Shown here: in pieces, positions 46,140 to 58,399 of the stretch
How the letters are laid out: each line of letters opens with the position of its first letter
Numbering within the stretch: the stretch's first letter is position 1
NCBI GenBank assembly: GCA_905220665.1
Contig: CAJNAR010000010.1
Coordinates: 310,001 to 374,000 of the forward strand
Length of the DNA: 64,000 bases
From: Albugo candida
Taxonomy: Eukaryota > Oomycota > Peronosporomycetes > Albuginales > Albuginaceae
Direction: 5' to 3'
Program-made: the position numbers and the translations under genes
The notes under the pieces: generated by a model
What the model was told of the DNA's origin: nothing
Databases searched by the model: none
The model's input: the letters and a program-made list of their open reading frames with translations, nothing else

Positions 46140-47105
46140 TTAGAAAGTTGTAGTTCCATAGCGGCTTCATGATTCGGATATGTAACGACTTTTATGATGG
46201 TCCAGATCGACGTCCGTAGAACAGGACTCGAAGTTGATGGACATTAATGTGTATAAATCGGGTGATTCGCAGCCTCATAAGTAAGGAGCCTGGAATTGAC
46301 AAGTGCAACACAAATTGCTTCAAGGCTAGCGCTGCTCACAGGTGGCTACATCACTGGTGATTTGCGATGCCTAATACTATAAAAACCTGGTTTTGGTACC
46401 TTCGAAGTATTTGTTGTACGACTTTACCTGCTTTAAGAACGTTACTCCAGCTTGTGTTGCATTCATGGTCACAAAGTACCTCTTGCCAGTTTGTTTACTT
46501 GATAAATGTATTAGCTAGGTAAAAATCAATCATGCCAAGGTGTTTAGATGAACTGGGAGTATTGATTAGATCAATATTGCTCACGTGAGGAGGTAAAAAT
46601 ACGGATACAGTACTGTGCACCCAAGTATCGCACGTTCACGGCTCGTTTGGATGCTCTCAGGGTAAGTATGCGATAGTTTTGAAACGTTTTCCACGAGGCG
46701 TGGACCCTCCGGGAATGTTAGGGGCTCGCATCGCATGCAAGTATCAGCTAGATATACAAAACATATCGTTACTTGCAGAGATCATCTATCTAGCTTTCTA
46801 CATCAAAGTTGTTCACTTACGAGGTAGCGACTATACATCTAGGTATCTCTCCTGCACGATCACAGTTCGCTTCATATACCTGGAAAATATTACCAATTTG
46901 TGTACTTGGTGAGATGTCTTGTCTAAGTACTTCCACAAATAAAAACCTTGCCTGATATTTGACTATGCGTTCAGGCAGGGGTGGAACTCCCAATGACCAC
47001 GCCGGGATATAATTCAAGTTGTGGGAAACGAAAAGTTGAGCTGGCGATTTGAAACATACCTTGTCGAATGGATCATTAATCAAAAATCAATCAACAGTCA
47101 ACACG
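46140..47105. other. No supported gene
   Basis: Frames at 46679-46912 (plus) and 46817-47083 (minus) overlap on opposite strands and have no recognisable motif. A short inverted pair (TTGCCTGA / TTCAGGCAG, about 46949-46979) could form a small hairpin before the secreted-protein pseudogene, but nothing shows it is functional. Confidence 0.35.
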
Positions 47106-48012
47106 ATGAAGAACCTTCGTTTGGATACTTACATTTTCACCATGTTTGCCCTCTCGTCGTCGTCGGCAGAATACTTTATGAATTTGCACAGGTTGGAGTC
47201 TGAAGAATTATAACCTACATGGGGGTTGACGGTAGATATTGCGCAGATAAATAACGTGGAATATGTGATGGCTTTTATATGGATCATGCACATGACTATC
47301 TGGCTGCTTTGAGACGTTGCTGGTCTGATACGGAAATGGAAGTGTCACTGGCTAAAAACAGCCTTAAAGGTTACAAAAGCTGCGATATGCTCCTCTATCT
47401 GACAAATCTTTAGTGCATGACGCATTCGGGCACTATGACCCAGAAAGCATGCGAGATGCGGAGGATCAAAGTACGATCAAACACTCTATCATACCAGGTT
47501 GTTGGAAAATGTCCCCGTCTCATCTGGAGAATCTGTACAATAAAGGGAAGCTGCCACGCAAAGATCATTTCATGATGGGTTTGGAAGCTGATGAGTTCTT
47601 AGAATTGGCTGTAAGGGGAACCTACTCGTTTGAATGGGATGAATCAAAAGATATTTGGTTCACCCCTGTGGATGACAGCGATTTCAAACTTCAGCGCGAT
47701 CTATTCTTCCCTGTTGTCAAATATGGTGGTACACAATCTAAGGATCAACACATTCAGATTCATCGTGGTAATGATCTAATCAAACCACCACGAGGTGCTT
47801 ATAAAAAGGTTCTGGATAAACTTCAACAGAAAACTCACCTCGCATCCGAAGAGCCTGAATATAAACAAATTCCCAGTGATGATCCCGATGATGCTAACTT
47901 TGCCAGCACGGAAATCACATTTCAGGCAAACTTAGAACAACTTGCGTCACACAACGAAATCCTCCTCGAATTGCTTCGAACGGCGACGTCAATTTCTGTC
48001 AAGCGAATGTGA
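47106..48012 (+). pseudogene. Broken secreted-protein gene (effector-like)
   Basis: The ATG at 47106 opens MKNLRLDTYIFTMFALSSSS, a convincing signal peptide, followed by AEYFMNLHRLESEEL and a TAA at about 47211. Coding character continues after it in the same frame (PTWGLTVDIAQINN), then in frame +2 (about 47256-47411: MDHAHDYLAALRRCWSDTEM) and finally in the long open frame 47368-48012 (HSIIPGCWKMSPSHLENLY, FLELAVRGTYSFEWDESKD, ending TSISVKRM). One stop and two frame changes therefore break a protein of about 300 residues. No introns with clean borders were evident, though small introns could explain the shifts. The family is not recognised. The secreted start, few cysteines and hydrophilic body fit an apoplastic or host-targeted protein. 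Confidence 0.5.
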
Positions 48013-48519
48013 TTATTGGGTGCTAGGCGGTGGATTTCTGTCGATGCTCAAGGTCAGCATCGATACAAAGAGCAAAGCGAAAAAGTACCAAATCACCCCA
48101 TACGAGGGCAACAATCTATGAAGCGCAGTAAGAAATGGGGTGGTCGCAGGCAAGTCGAGCAGTACGATACGATATAGAGCACGTGGTGTCAGCCACCCGA
48201 CTTCTTCGGGATCTCCGTTTACTTAGCACGTCCAGATCGCTCATGGTCACGAGGTAGATCACTTTCAAGACAACATCAATGCTCAATTCATATCTCGGAT
48301 ATATTTGCATGCCTTAACCAAGATTGTAGACGAGCTCTACTGTAGTACGATTCTGTACCAAGTGTCCTGTTTCTTCGAATGTTTTCAAAGATGAAAACTA
48401 GAACAACAGTATAAGTCTATCAAGGAGGACACTACAGCACGCACGTGAACCCCAACGACTGATTGCGATCGCTCAACAAGATCGATTTTGTGAACATCGT
48501 CAGCTTTGCAAATTGCCAA

Positions 48520-50545
48520 TATGCTTGTTAGTGACCATCACGAGCTGCGAGATGTACTGCTGTTTGATGATGTTTCAGCTCTTCAAGTATTGAAAAGAGC
48601 ATCGACAATCAGATCGTCTCTACGATCCGCAATATTGATAAATCTTCGGCGTTGACGATATTAGGTGTACACCGGACCTCCAGCAGCATCAAAGCAACTT
48701 GTTCATCTCTTGCCAGCATATAATGAAGTATTCCCATTGCATCGGCGTCTTGTGTGATACGTCTTTATCCAATCCAGCTGAATTCCCACTACTTGAACGG
48801 TGTCATGTAGCGATCAAGAACATTGGAGTTGTAGTCATTTTGTAGCAAACGTAACTCGTTGTGACATGAATGCAATTGGCAGCGACATGCAAGATCGACC
48901 CAGGGATTTGAAATGACTGACCGCGCTATTAATGGCGTCTTCATCGTCGAACACGAAATCTCTACTCAATCGCAGTCGCAAAGTTCCACGATCATTCAAT
49001 TCTGCGATACTTTCCAGTGATATTGCGGTTGATCGAGAGCTTTCGTCGGAGGAGTCATCGGACATTGGGTCTGAACTTCCTTGCCTTGCACGAATGAGCT
49101 TGGGATCGTTCGAAGATGCCTCGTCTTTCAACTTCAGAAGCTGACTAACTCTATCAGTTTGTGTGTTGCCGCTCGATGAATTGATATCCGACGAAACTTT
49201 TCGAATTAAGCTGCAGATTCAAACGCAAGCGATTTCTAACGACTGAATTGATGAATCTGTACACATACGTGTACCCTTGCCTGGACACTTTCGATAAACT
49301 CTACTTTCCATTTTGCTAGCTGTGATACAACGAATTGTTTGACTGCTAGATTGATGATGAATCATTCAATCAGGGTATCTGAACGAATTCATATTCACAG
49401 CTTCCAGCATATCGCCAGCGCGTAATTGATCATAAATATGTCTGGAAAAAACTTGGAAAATATTGTGGTGTCGTTGGGCTTGGGCATCGCACATAATGGC
49501 AACCGGTGACTCCAACTGTATAACCAACTCAGTCAACTGATTCCAAAAATGGTCCTTAAACTACACTAATTTGTCACATTATCATTGGTGCTAGCTTGAC
49601 GTGAAAGCTGCATCCGTCTGCTTCTTGCGAGAACCAAATTTCTATTCCGGATGGAAATTGTCATCAAACTGGCAACAAAGGGCTTCGTTGATCGCTTGAT
49701 AAAGTTGATAGGTTACGAGCAGAGCGCATCTTGATCTTCTGACAAAAGCCAAATGTATCACATACCGCTTGAGCTGCGTAATGATGAATAACAAATAAGT
49801 GGATGGCTTGGTGGGTACTATAGGCAGTGAAATGAGGAGATTCACCATGTTGACGATACAATTTCGATGCAAAGTTTTGTTGATTCCCTCGGGGGACTAT
49901 ACATTTCCTCATCCAAAATAGTCAGAATACCGCATGGTTTCGCTTGAATGAGATCTATGCGCGCGCTGTTGTCGGGAAAATTAATAAAGCTCCATTCAAT
50001 CGCTTCACAACAACACATTTCTTGTGCAATAAGGTAACGATTCGTGTAAAGTGTTGCTAAGTCTCTCGTTGGCATAATTGATACAAAGCTGCTCGACAGA
50101 ATAATGGCTCCAATCCTCGAACCCAGAAATATCTAGCAAGCCGAAAATGAGCTTCTCCGTCTCATCTTCAAACGTGACTCGTCGAATGTTGCGATGCATG
50201 AGTCAGTTGAACAGCTGACCGTATGTATATCGTGCCATCGCGTCCCGTGTCTTCCACACGCTGGCTTAACACATGTGTCTCATATTTTGGTCACATAATT
50301 GGATCCATTGTTGACGATTTCGTGTTCGCATGAACATGGATCCTTTCATTCGAAACTGCACAATTGCAACTTCATTGATCATCTGATTCCCCAAAGGCGA
50401 TAGCATGGCCAATGCCCGGAATTGGCATTAATTAAAAGCCATCACTTCCATAGCTACTTTCAAATTATCAAAAAGCGTTCGATCATCAATCGATCCTTCG
50501 TATGGAAGCAAGTAATATAGGGAATATAATTCAATCGATTTGGAT
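48520..50545 (-). pseudogene. Myosin motor fragment with Ser/acidic tail and ankyrin-like repeats
   Basis: In order on the minus strand: GSIDDRTLFDNLKVAMEVMAF and SPLGNQ (about 50510-50390, the AM..GF / HLGN region); ASVWKTRDAMARYTYGQLF (about 50265-50210); LIFGLLDISGFEDWSHYSVE with QLCINYANERL (about 50150-50055, the relay helix); FPDNSARIDLIQAKPCGIL (about 49985-49930); LFVIHHYAAQAVCDTFGF (about 49800-49745); and QLRAGDMLEAVN (about 49430-49400). A Ser/Asp-rich tail follows (49131-48835). Ankyrin-like text comes last (ILHYMLARDEQVALMLLE, TAVHLAARDGH; about 48745-48535). Single-base frameshifts, for example after NERLSNTL, and stops make it non-functional. The P-loop was not found upstream. 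Confidence 0.75.
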
Positions 50546-52339
50546 GAAAGAAACTAACGCTTCTTAACTTCGGCATTGGCTCGAGGCAGCAATTCAGGTG
50601 CAATAATTGCCTTCCGTTTTCGCTTAATATGCTAGACGAACATTTTTTGGCCAGCGGGAGAGAATAGGTAGATGGTTATAGCGCATTTGTACGTCTGCAA
50701 TAACGATGCCAAGTACCCAGATGATGTGTCCGAGTACCGTAGTGTAGTACGCAAAGAACAAACGTACCTGAACATCTGTCTACCTTAAGGCTATAAAAGT
50801 ACAATTATTCCCATTATAACGTCATGGAACGGGTTATCAGATTTCGTGAACTCTACTGTCCACGAGACATAGCTCCAGGCCGCTTTTTGTAAAACTCCGA
50901 TATCGACGTTGATTCGCGTGGGTTTGGCTAGATGCGAGCTATCCAATCCAAGTGCTTCAGCATGACTGTTATGTGGCGCTATCACCGGGGAACCGAAGCT
51001 GGTGGATGTTGTTTTTACAAGGGCGCACTTCAAGTGGACTCTACGATAAGCTTGAAACTTACGCTTGGTCACATCGACTGCATACTTCGCAATTATTTTA
51101 AGAAAGGATTTTGTAGGGAATTCCAGGCTCTCTTCTCATGTTAAAAGTTCTCAAAGGTTTTCGATGCAGATGGTGCGAATAAGTCATAAAGCTGCCAGAA
51201 GAATCCTTGCTGTAGTCCGTCTGGAAGTTTCACAAGCGACGTCAAAACAAGTGATGGTGGTCCTACGTTGATGTATCGATTACAGCGAAACGATAAAATT
51301 ATACAATTTCGACATTGTGTGGAATCATTTACAAATTGTCAAGATTCGACATTCTGCAGAGAGCTTATTCTGATGAGTTTGTGTTGCGAAATTTTAATGG
51401 ACACTGTATCAAGCCGCGTATGACTAGTACAAGTGAACCAAAGCTGTTCAAGTAAACGATCACAAAACGTATACAAATGCACAAGTGGGTCTAGTATCTG
51501 TGCATAATGGAAGCTTATGGTACAATTTACATCCGCGACAACAAAGGCGTCATGTATGTTCAATTCATTTTCTGATGACTGGGCTCCATCCCAGAAGACC
51601 TTTTAGCTTTGATTGAGGTCTTACAACAACCGATTCAGCTCGCCTCATTCCAGGGAACTTGACATGTTTTCCGTCAGCCAAAGAAAGATGTTGTAATAAA
51701 TTGGTGCCCAGCCAAGTACACGTTTGGCGAACATCGAACATGCATTTATTAGATGACACGCGAACTGTGCGTGCAAGCACGCTACGACAGATGGAAGATG
51801 TACAGGAACAAGGCGTAAATCGGGATCACTTCTTGTGCCTCTGAAGCTGACAGAAGCTTACTGAAATTACCTCTCGAGAACCCCGTCTCCAAACTTGGTG
51901 ATCATACAGCTGATCTCTAATCCATGGTGCGCTTTGTTGACAGGCTCCATCGAGAAGAACTGATTCCTCGGTCTAACTACTTGGCAAAGCGTTCCTTTAC
52001 GTACGGATCAAACTAGTTACTGCGAACAAATGGCAACGCAAACATCAGCGGATAGCACGATTGCACAGTGCGTTTGAGTCGCCAAGCCATAGACACTGAT
52101 GTACTTTTTCATGCAATCACTCTTGAACAGCAGGGATCTGAAACGTATAGGATGGTGCCACGTAAGATTCCGCGTGAAGTTAAAAGTACGGTTCTGAATA
52201 CCCGCAGGAGAAAAATTGATATGTATTGAGTGATTATGATGTCTTAGAATCAAAGAACCTCGTAATTGTCCTTTTGATGCACGCAGAACGGATTTCCGGG
52301 CGTTGAGGAATCACATACCCAATTAACTCATCTTTGTGC
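50546..52339 (-). other. Decayed coding-like sequence upstream of the myosin pseudogene
   Basis: Minus-strand frames 51072-50791 (AEALGLDSSHLAKPTRINVD), 51563-51339 and 51780-51565 (LLQHLSLADGKHVKF) have protein-like composition and the right orientation to be the myosin N-terminus, but no P-loop (GESGAGKT) or switch-1 motif could be read. They may be another decayed gene. The part 51860-52339 shows nothing recognisable. Confidence 0.3.
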
Positions 52340-53458
52340 TCAGCTCTCCCACGCTCCACTCATCTGCTTCTCTTTCCTTTTTTTTTCTTCTTCGGTACTC
52401 TCCTTTGGCAAGATAAATTTATATCTGCGTCGGCCAGCGCTATTATCGATGATGATGGTATAACCCTTGAAAAGGCTGTAAGGCAGCCCCCATTCATTTC
52501 TCTGTCGGCGAATATACGAACGAACGTCTTTTCCATCTTCAGAACACATTGGGACGGCGATGTGTACTGGTGGCTTGCTTGAAATTGTCATCGTCAGTAC
52601 GTCTACATGAGTAACGTCCTTAGTTAAATAATTTAAGCATCCCGTACGTTTGCAGAGGTCACCTTCTTTTGAAACTTGAGTATCCTTGAGATACTCTTCC
52701 GGAATTCCGAGCGTATCAGCAAAGGTAAAATCTTGATCGGAGTATTGTTTATCTTTGAATGCAACATTGGCAAGCTTAGTTTCCAAATAGTATATGAAGC
52801 CAGATTCGACGTGACCGGAGGTTTTCTGAGCACCTGACTTATCTCCTACGTAAATCGTTTCACTCTCATCCGTTATTTCATAGAAGTAGATCTCTGGTGG
52901 AGCATTGCTGAGGAAAGTTTCGAGATCGAGTAGTGCGACGGTTCCATCCTTTGTTTCTCGCATGCCGTTGAGCCACGCGGGCGGGAAAAACACTTGTTTA
53001 TCACTCAGAATATCTTCGAAGAAGCCCGTAACTCTCCAACACGGACCAAATCCACCATTCGGAACCGTTTTTTTTAATTCTTTCCATTGAGGAGCTGTAG
53101 GCCGGTTACTTGGATCATAGAGATGTGATTTTATATCGTCAGGGGTGGCTATTACAGTTACTTTTATCTGTATGGCTTCACCTTTGAGATCATTATGTTG
53201 CACAATTACTTTCTTTCCAGGCCAGCACTTTTCCAAAGCACCCTCAGGGTTAAAATCACCACTACGATAGAAAGTCATCACATGATACATTAAATCTTCA
53301 TGTTCATCATGTACGTTCGCGATTTCTACAGCCATCCCTACTCGAAAGCTTGCGGGACCTTCGGGTTTGATCAATTTGATGTAATAACCGCTCACGAAAT
53401 GATGATACGCTACCGAAACTCCAAGCAGGGCTATATAATACGCCTTTAATCGATACAT
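52340..53458 (-). CDS. Secreted protein of unknown family, intact
   Basis: A clean 372-residue frame. The start ATG at 53456-53458 gives MYRLKAYYIALLGVSVAYHH, a signal peptide with probable cleavage near residue 23-24. The mature part is about 348 residues with only five cysteines (78, 140, 269, 274, 305), no transmembrane segment and no CX2CX5G, RxLR or LFLAK motif. The C-terminus is charged (EEEKKRKEK at 356-364), and RRQR (317-320) and RRRYK (343-347) are basic clusters. Frame and codon use are regular, with no stop. Together with the CCG-type gene it is the only long uninterrupted gene in the window, arguing for retained function. I do not recognise the family. An effector or other exported protein is an inference from secretion and context. 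Confidence 0.75.
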   Translation of the reverse strand: MYRLKAYYIALLGVSVAYHHFVSGYYIKLIKPEGPASFRVGMAVEIANVHDEHEDLMYHVMTFYRSGDFNPEGALEKCWPGKKVIVQHNDLKGEAIQIKVTVIATPDDIKSHLYDPSNRPTAPQWKELKKTVPNGGFGPCWRVTGFFEDILSDKQVFFPPAWLNGMRETKDGTVALLDLETFLSNAPPEIYFYEITDESETIYVGDKSGAQKTSGHVESGFIYYLETKLANVAFKDKQYSDQDFTFADTLGIPEEYLKDTQVSKEGDLCKRTGCLNYLTKDVTHVDVLTMTISSKPPVHIAVPMCSEDGKDVRSYIRRQRNEWGLPYSLFKGYTIIIDNSAGRRRYKFILPKESTEEEKKRKEKQMSGAWES

Positions 53459-54035
53459 CTTGACTGTGTCGAATGTCCGTCGAGTATTTGATTATGGGTA
53501 AGAGTTTCCGGGTGATACAATATGGAAGCTTTTTTATTCCCGCCGTCCAGTTGTAAATTCCTACAGCTGGTAACAACGTTTTTCCGAAGCATCGCTTTGC
53601 GAGCATGGAAGCAAACTTACAAAAGGCAGGTTAGGCACATAGGTGTACAGTGCTGTAATCGTGTTTTTTGCCCGCAAATGGACAGCTTTAGTGTAATTGA
53701 ATGCGTATCTTCCAGAAGTCAAAGAAAAAACATACCCTATTTGAAAATATGGAAAGAAACTTACAACGTTTTACACCTGGGAGGCAACGTAATCATTCCT
53801 TACTCAACGATTACCTACTTTCTAAATAAAATATACAAGCGCAACAATTATTACAGTAAGATTGCGCACCTGGTACGCAAAGGTGCACGGTATACCAGTC
53901 GTGCTCGGCTTCCTACAAATAGACAACTTTGATTTGATAAAATGCGTATCTGGCGAAAATAGAACAAGAAGCTTACAACATTTTAAAGCTGGGAGGTAAT
54001 GTAATCATTCGCCTCACCTAGCCATCATGTACTGT
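53459..54035. repeat. Intergenic stretch with a diverged direct repeat of about 90 bp
   Basis: The segment around 53690-53805 (AATGCGTATCT, AGAAACTTACAACGTTTTA, CTGGGAGGCAACGTAATCAT) recurs in diverged form at about 53938-54013 (AATGCGTATCTGG, AGAAGCTTACAACATTTTAA, GCTGGGAGGTAATGTAATCA). The first copy carries about 40 extra bases. No coding signal or known element is apparent. The repeats lie just 5' of the secreted-protein gene (minus strand) and next to the inverted-repeat element. Confidence 0.45.
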
Positions 54036-54480
54036 ACATAAAAATTCCCTCAGTTTGATATGATTGGCTATGTTCGAGACGTTTCAATATGATTGGCTAA
54101 TACCGAGACTGAGAATTCAACCATATCGACTGCGAAAGAGGCTATCATTCTCACCCGGAAACATCTTTAAAGACCAGGTTTATAGACCATGAGTTTCTTA
54201 TGTCATGAATGACCCCTACACAGTTAAATATTAGGTCACAGTTTACAGAATAGAATAGTTTTGTGTTATTAACAAACCGTGAACTACGAAATATTCCAAC
54301 AACACTGAGCTAGACGAACAAACTCGAACGCTAACTGAACACAAAATTGAGCGCAAAATAGTTCACGTCGAAAAGTAGCGGGCAGTGCAATCATTTTGTC
54401 CCTTAACTAGGCGTACGTTAGCACTATCCAAGCATGAAATTAGCCAATCATATCAAACTGAGGGGGTTTTACCGGTTCCC
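54036..54480. mobile_element. GGGAACC inverted-repeat element, near-complete copy
   Basis: The left end reads TCCCTCAGTTTGATATGATTGGC (as CCCTCAGTTTGAT at about 54046). The right end, on the complementary strand from 54480, reads GGGAACCGGTAAAACCCCCT then CAGTTTGATATGATTGGCTA, so the arms are inverted repeats of roughly 35-40 bp. The interior has no ORF and matches the truncated copy at 39938-40282. The left terminus has decayed (no GGGAACC). It is a MITE-like non-autonomous element, inserted at the edge of the 54.5-58.3 kb pseudogene. Confidence 0.7.
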
Positions 54481-54489
54481 TTTTTTATA

Positions 54490-57400
54490 TTATTTATGAA
54501 AATAATAATACGCTCCTAGATTGTTGGTCGCCTTAAGGTAAAAAAGCACATCAAACGCAAGCAACTCCTTCACATCGTAACGTAAGAGCGCCCAAATCGA
54601 ATATCTCTTTCTCGGTATGGGTCCCACGCGCACAAGAAACAGAATACGAAACAATTTGGCCGTGGAATCGATCGCGTAATTTGAAAAAATGGACAAAGAA
54701 GCGCCAAGTGAGCAGCGAATGAATTGCTGTCGGAAGTCTCAATCACAGTCAGAAAGGTTTCTTCTTCCACTCGGCTGTACGCTCTCCTCTGATACCAAAT
54801 AATCCAATCGGACAAAGTCCATTCCTGCTCCCTCAAAATCCGATCCCAGCACGAGCCTCGCGGTCTCGACTTTGAATCAGTTTGCTGCTTTAATCCAGTC
54901 GCATCAGTTGTCTGCAGGTCGCGTAATCGACCTCTTGTTCCCATTTCCATGACATTATTCCTTGTAATGTATCGTACAATGTGACAAGACCCGCGATCGT
55001 ATTGAGATTTGGTGATACATCAGGTCGTGAGGCGCGCAATAGCTCATGTATATTCTCTTCCAAATTTAATTCGGACTCAATCGTCTTTGGATCAGCCACA
55101 GTCTGGAACGCAAATGCAAAATCCACGTCCGTGTATGAAGGTCATCCGTCAAAGATAAGGTCGTACAATTGTTGTTCTCGCTCATGAGTGCGGTAATGAA
55201 GCAGAATGGCTTGAGCGAGCATCAGGCCTTGAGCGCCGGAATTAGTGTCGACGCATCTTGCAATTTCATGCAGCCATGGGACTCGACCACATTCGAAAGC
55301 GGTTGATTTTTCCAGCATCATGTCCGTCGAAAGGATCGTATACACTGCCTATATTTGAGATAACACTTGGCTTGTACCTGCGTCAAGCGATCGTGTGCAG
55401 CTCCATTCCAGAAAAAGCAACAGTTCGTTCATTTCTGGAGGACCATTAACGTACAGGAAGACGAATTCACCGCTTGGAATCTGATGTGTTAGCTGCCGTC
55501 CACTCGCCATTTTGACTGTCATATCTTTCAGCATCTCCATTACCATCTCAAAGCGTTTTTGTGTCCAGGACAATCGCAAGGGTTGTTCATCCCACAGAAA
55601 CAACACCGTTAGCATTATCATGATCTGGGCTTCCTGAACAGACATCATCTCTCTGACAACGCGGACGAACCTCTTTTGATCGCGTGTTTATTTTATTTTC
55701 TCAAGCACGCCAGTACATCGCCAACCTCAATATGCGTCTTCAGTATCAATTCCATCCAGCCAGTATCACCAGCATCTCGTTGAAGAAGCCACAATGCATT
55801 CAGCAGTATATCCCTCTTTATCTTTTCGTCTTTGCGTCCTCGTATTCGTGACACGAGATCTAGACGCACTTTCAACTGCTTTTCCGTATCAGCTGATCAC
55901 CGACTCGCTGTAAATACTGGAATTATGTGCTTTTTTTCGATGACATCATTGAGCCCACAAACGCTCCGTGAAAGTTGATCCGGTTTTCATCGGATACCAC
56001 GGGAAGAAAGGGAGAGCTCGCCTCTTACAAATCCGCCGGTGATTCCATCCGCTCACACATTTCATGCAGATAAAGCAAACGAACGTGCTCACAGGTATAT
56101 GATGTAATTGTAGTAGCATCTTACTGATGAGTTGATGTTTTGCGCCAATACAAATGGGAGTACTGCTTTGAGCGGGACGCTATGAGTCGGACAGCAAGTA
56201 TCTCTCATCAGCGCTTCTCTGTTCTCCCTTTCGGCCATGAGCTCAAAGTCGATACGCTGTTCAGAGAGGTCTTGAGTCCTTTGAGACAAGCATAAAGCAG
56301 CGTTCATCGTCGATAACATGCGTCCGAGAGCTTCAAATCTAAAGTCGTTGATGACTTTTCTGCAGGCGTTTATAACAACCCAACAGCGTTCGAAATACAA
56401 AAATGAGAGTCGTGTAATCCGTCCCACTCAATTCATCATAAATATTGAGCAGAAATGGCACGAGTCTATTCGGTTGAGTAAGAGCTTCTTGAACAGGATG
56501 CACGGAATCAAACGGTTGAAGCGGCTGCGACGTTGTAAAAGCATGCTCAATGTATGCGAGAAGACAGGTGTACGGGTCAATCTCAAACTGAATTGCAAAT
56601 GACATGGCGATCGAGTACGTTCTTTGTTGTGTTGCGAGTGACTCCAGTACATGACTGCGATAAATTGCGTCCTTGTCGAATCAATCGACTTGAAGATTTG
56701 AAAGTGCTTCTTCAAGTGATGAAAGTGTGTCCACACGGGTCGATGATTGGATTTGTGACTCGCAAGGTCGGGTGAGCTCCGTCAGGCGACGAATCTCATT
56801 CTCAAGCTCACAGAATAGCGTAAGGAAAGCTGATAGCTGAGGATGACTCAACTTCTTAATGTGCTCCTTCCAATAGGGCAGTAGCGTCTGAAATCCGTCT
56901 TCGTTCTTCGAAGAATGAATAATCCAATGTGATGGTACGTGACAATCGTAAATGCGCCTGCTTTGATAGTTGACTTACATAGAGCCTGGAGCCACCCAAC
57001 TTTATCGGTTGCGTTAGTCAAGCCAAGTTGAAGTCGTATGTATCGTTCGTTTGAAGCGTGATTCTCAAGTACAGCTAGATCGAGTCCAGCTGAAAGTTCC
57101 AATTGCCAAAGTCTGTTCAGTATCGACTTGAGACGATATCGAGGACAAATTTGTAGTACGATGATGACCAAACGTTCCGAAACAGATTCATTTCCAGTGT
57201 TTTTGCGAGCACTCAAAATGCACCGATCTTTTCCTCTTCTGAGAAACAAGAATCGATTATAATCTCCATACAGAGCGACTTCTGATCAACAAGGCATGAA
57301 CACTCAACCTTTATAGCTCTTGTCTTGACTGAACGATCACCGGACGTTCAAAAGATGGAGTGAATACTTCCAGGTTAAACGTGTGGATGTATTATCACCA

Positions 57401-58270
57401 GCTGCATACGATCTTCTGCAGACATCTTTTGCCACTCTCCAAATCTCACTCCAATACTCAATCTATAGCGATAAGCGGCTGTATAAAGCTGCTCGGTAGC
57501 CTCCCTGACTGATGCCAAACAAGGATGCGACGAGAGCTGCGATGGTAATAGCTCTAGCACCTCGTACATGATGGCCAGCTGCCCAAATGTATCATAAAAA
57601 ATCTAATAAACGCCGACGTCATCTCTTCCATTCGATGCGTATACGATAAGGACGTGTACTGGCTGATAGCTCGCAGATCTTCACCCGATAGATCTATTCT
57701 CTTGTTATCGTCTTGTTCCAGCTCAAGCTTCATCACGTCGCTTGCAGCATTCAGACCGTAAAAGACCGCATCACCGAAGCGATTACGGGAATCCATTCTG
57801 TATGGGTGTGCGGTGAGGTTGGGAGACACGCTAAGATGCTCAATCGATGACGCACGAGATTCCATTCATTACGCATCCACGAAACCTTCAGTGCGTCAAT
57901 ATCTTTCGCTGAAGCCAAAAGCATCGCCATGTCCACAAGATTGATATCACGAACTTTGAGATACCAGTAAGAGTCATATCGTTCCGCTTGTGGACGCTAG
58001 TAACTTCATTGTGCCCAAGCGGTATAGCCATCATCTGCGTTTTAAGGTTGCGAATACAGAGTCTCGTGTGCGGCCCAATTGAGGCATTCGTTCCATACTT
58101 TTGGCCGTGGATAAGATTGTGCAGAGACTCTGCTGTTCGACAAAGGAATCGTACTGGATATTTGGTAGTGCTCTGAAAGTAGCCTCTTGTGTTGGTGCAT
58201 CATGTGCGAAACCATACGTCGAAAACGATGAGGAAGATTGGCGAAAATACTGCTCCCAAACACGTTCATA
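54490..58270 (-). pseudogene. Large alpha-helical protein gene, decayed
   Basis: At least ten minus-strand frames, all in protein-like composition and running in one direction (58269-58042, 57936-57751, 57865-57554, 57569-57375, 57249-56848, 56605-56339, 56427-56089, 55875-55693, 55648-55349, 55345-55142, 55126-54890), tile the region. Several overlap by a few codons in shifted frames, for example near 57560 where the sense moves from one frame to the next without a gap. This indicates one-base frameshifts rather than introns. Text such as LRFEALGRMLSTMNAALCLS and LVTLYDTLQGIMSWKWEQE is Leu-rich and helical, like HEAT-type, exportin or nucleoporin scaffolds. I cannot name the family. Confidence 0.5.
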
Positions 58271-58399
58271 ACCTTCTTCAGGGCTTAATTCATCAGAGCA
58301 AGGGTTATCTCCAGCAAAGCAACAGCTTTATCCAATAAATCTTCTGCTACCAGCGCCATAATCCCACTGAAGACTTTGGTAAGGAATGTGTGGATACAA

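Noticed and set aside
54490..58270. Multi-exon gene instead of a pseudogene
   Set aside because: Frames overlap in shifted phase without gaps (for example near 57560), which introns would not produce.
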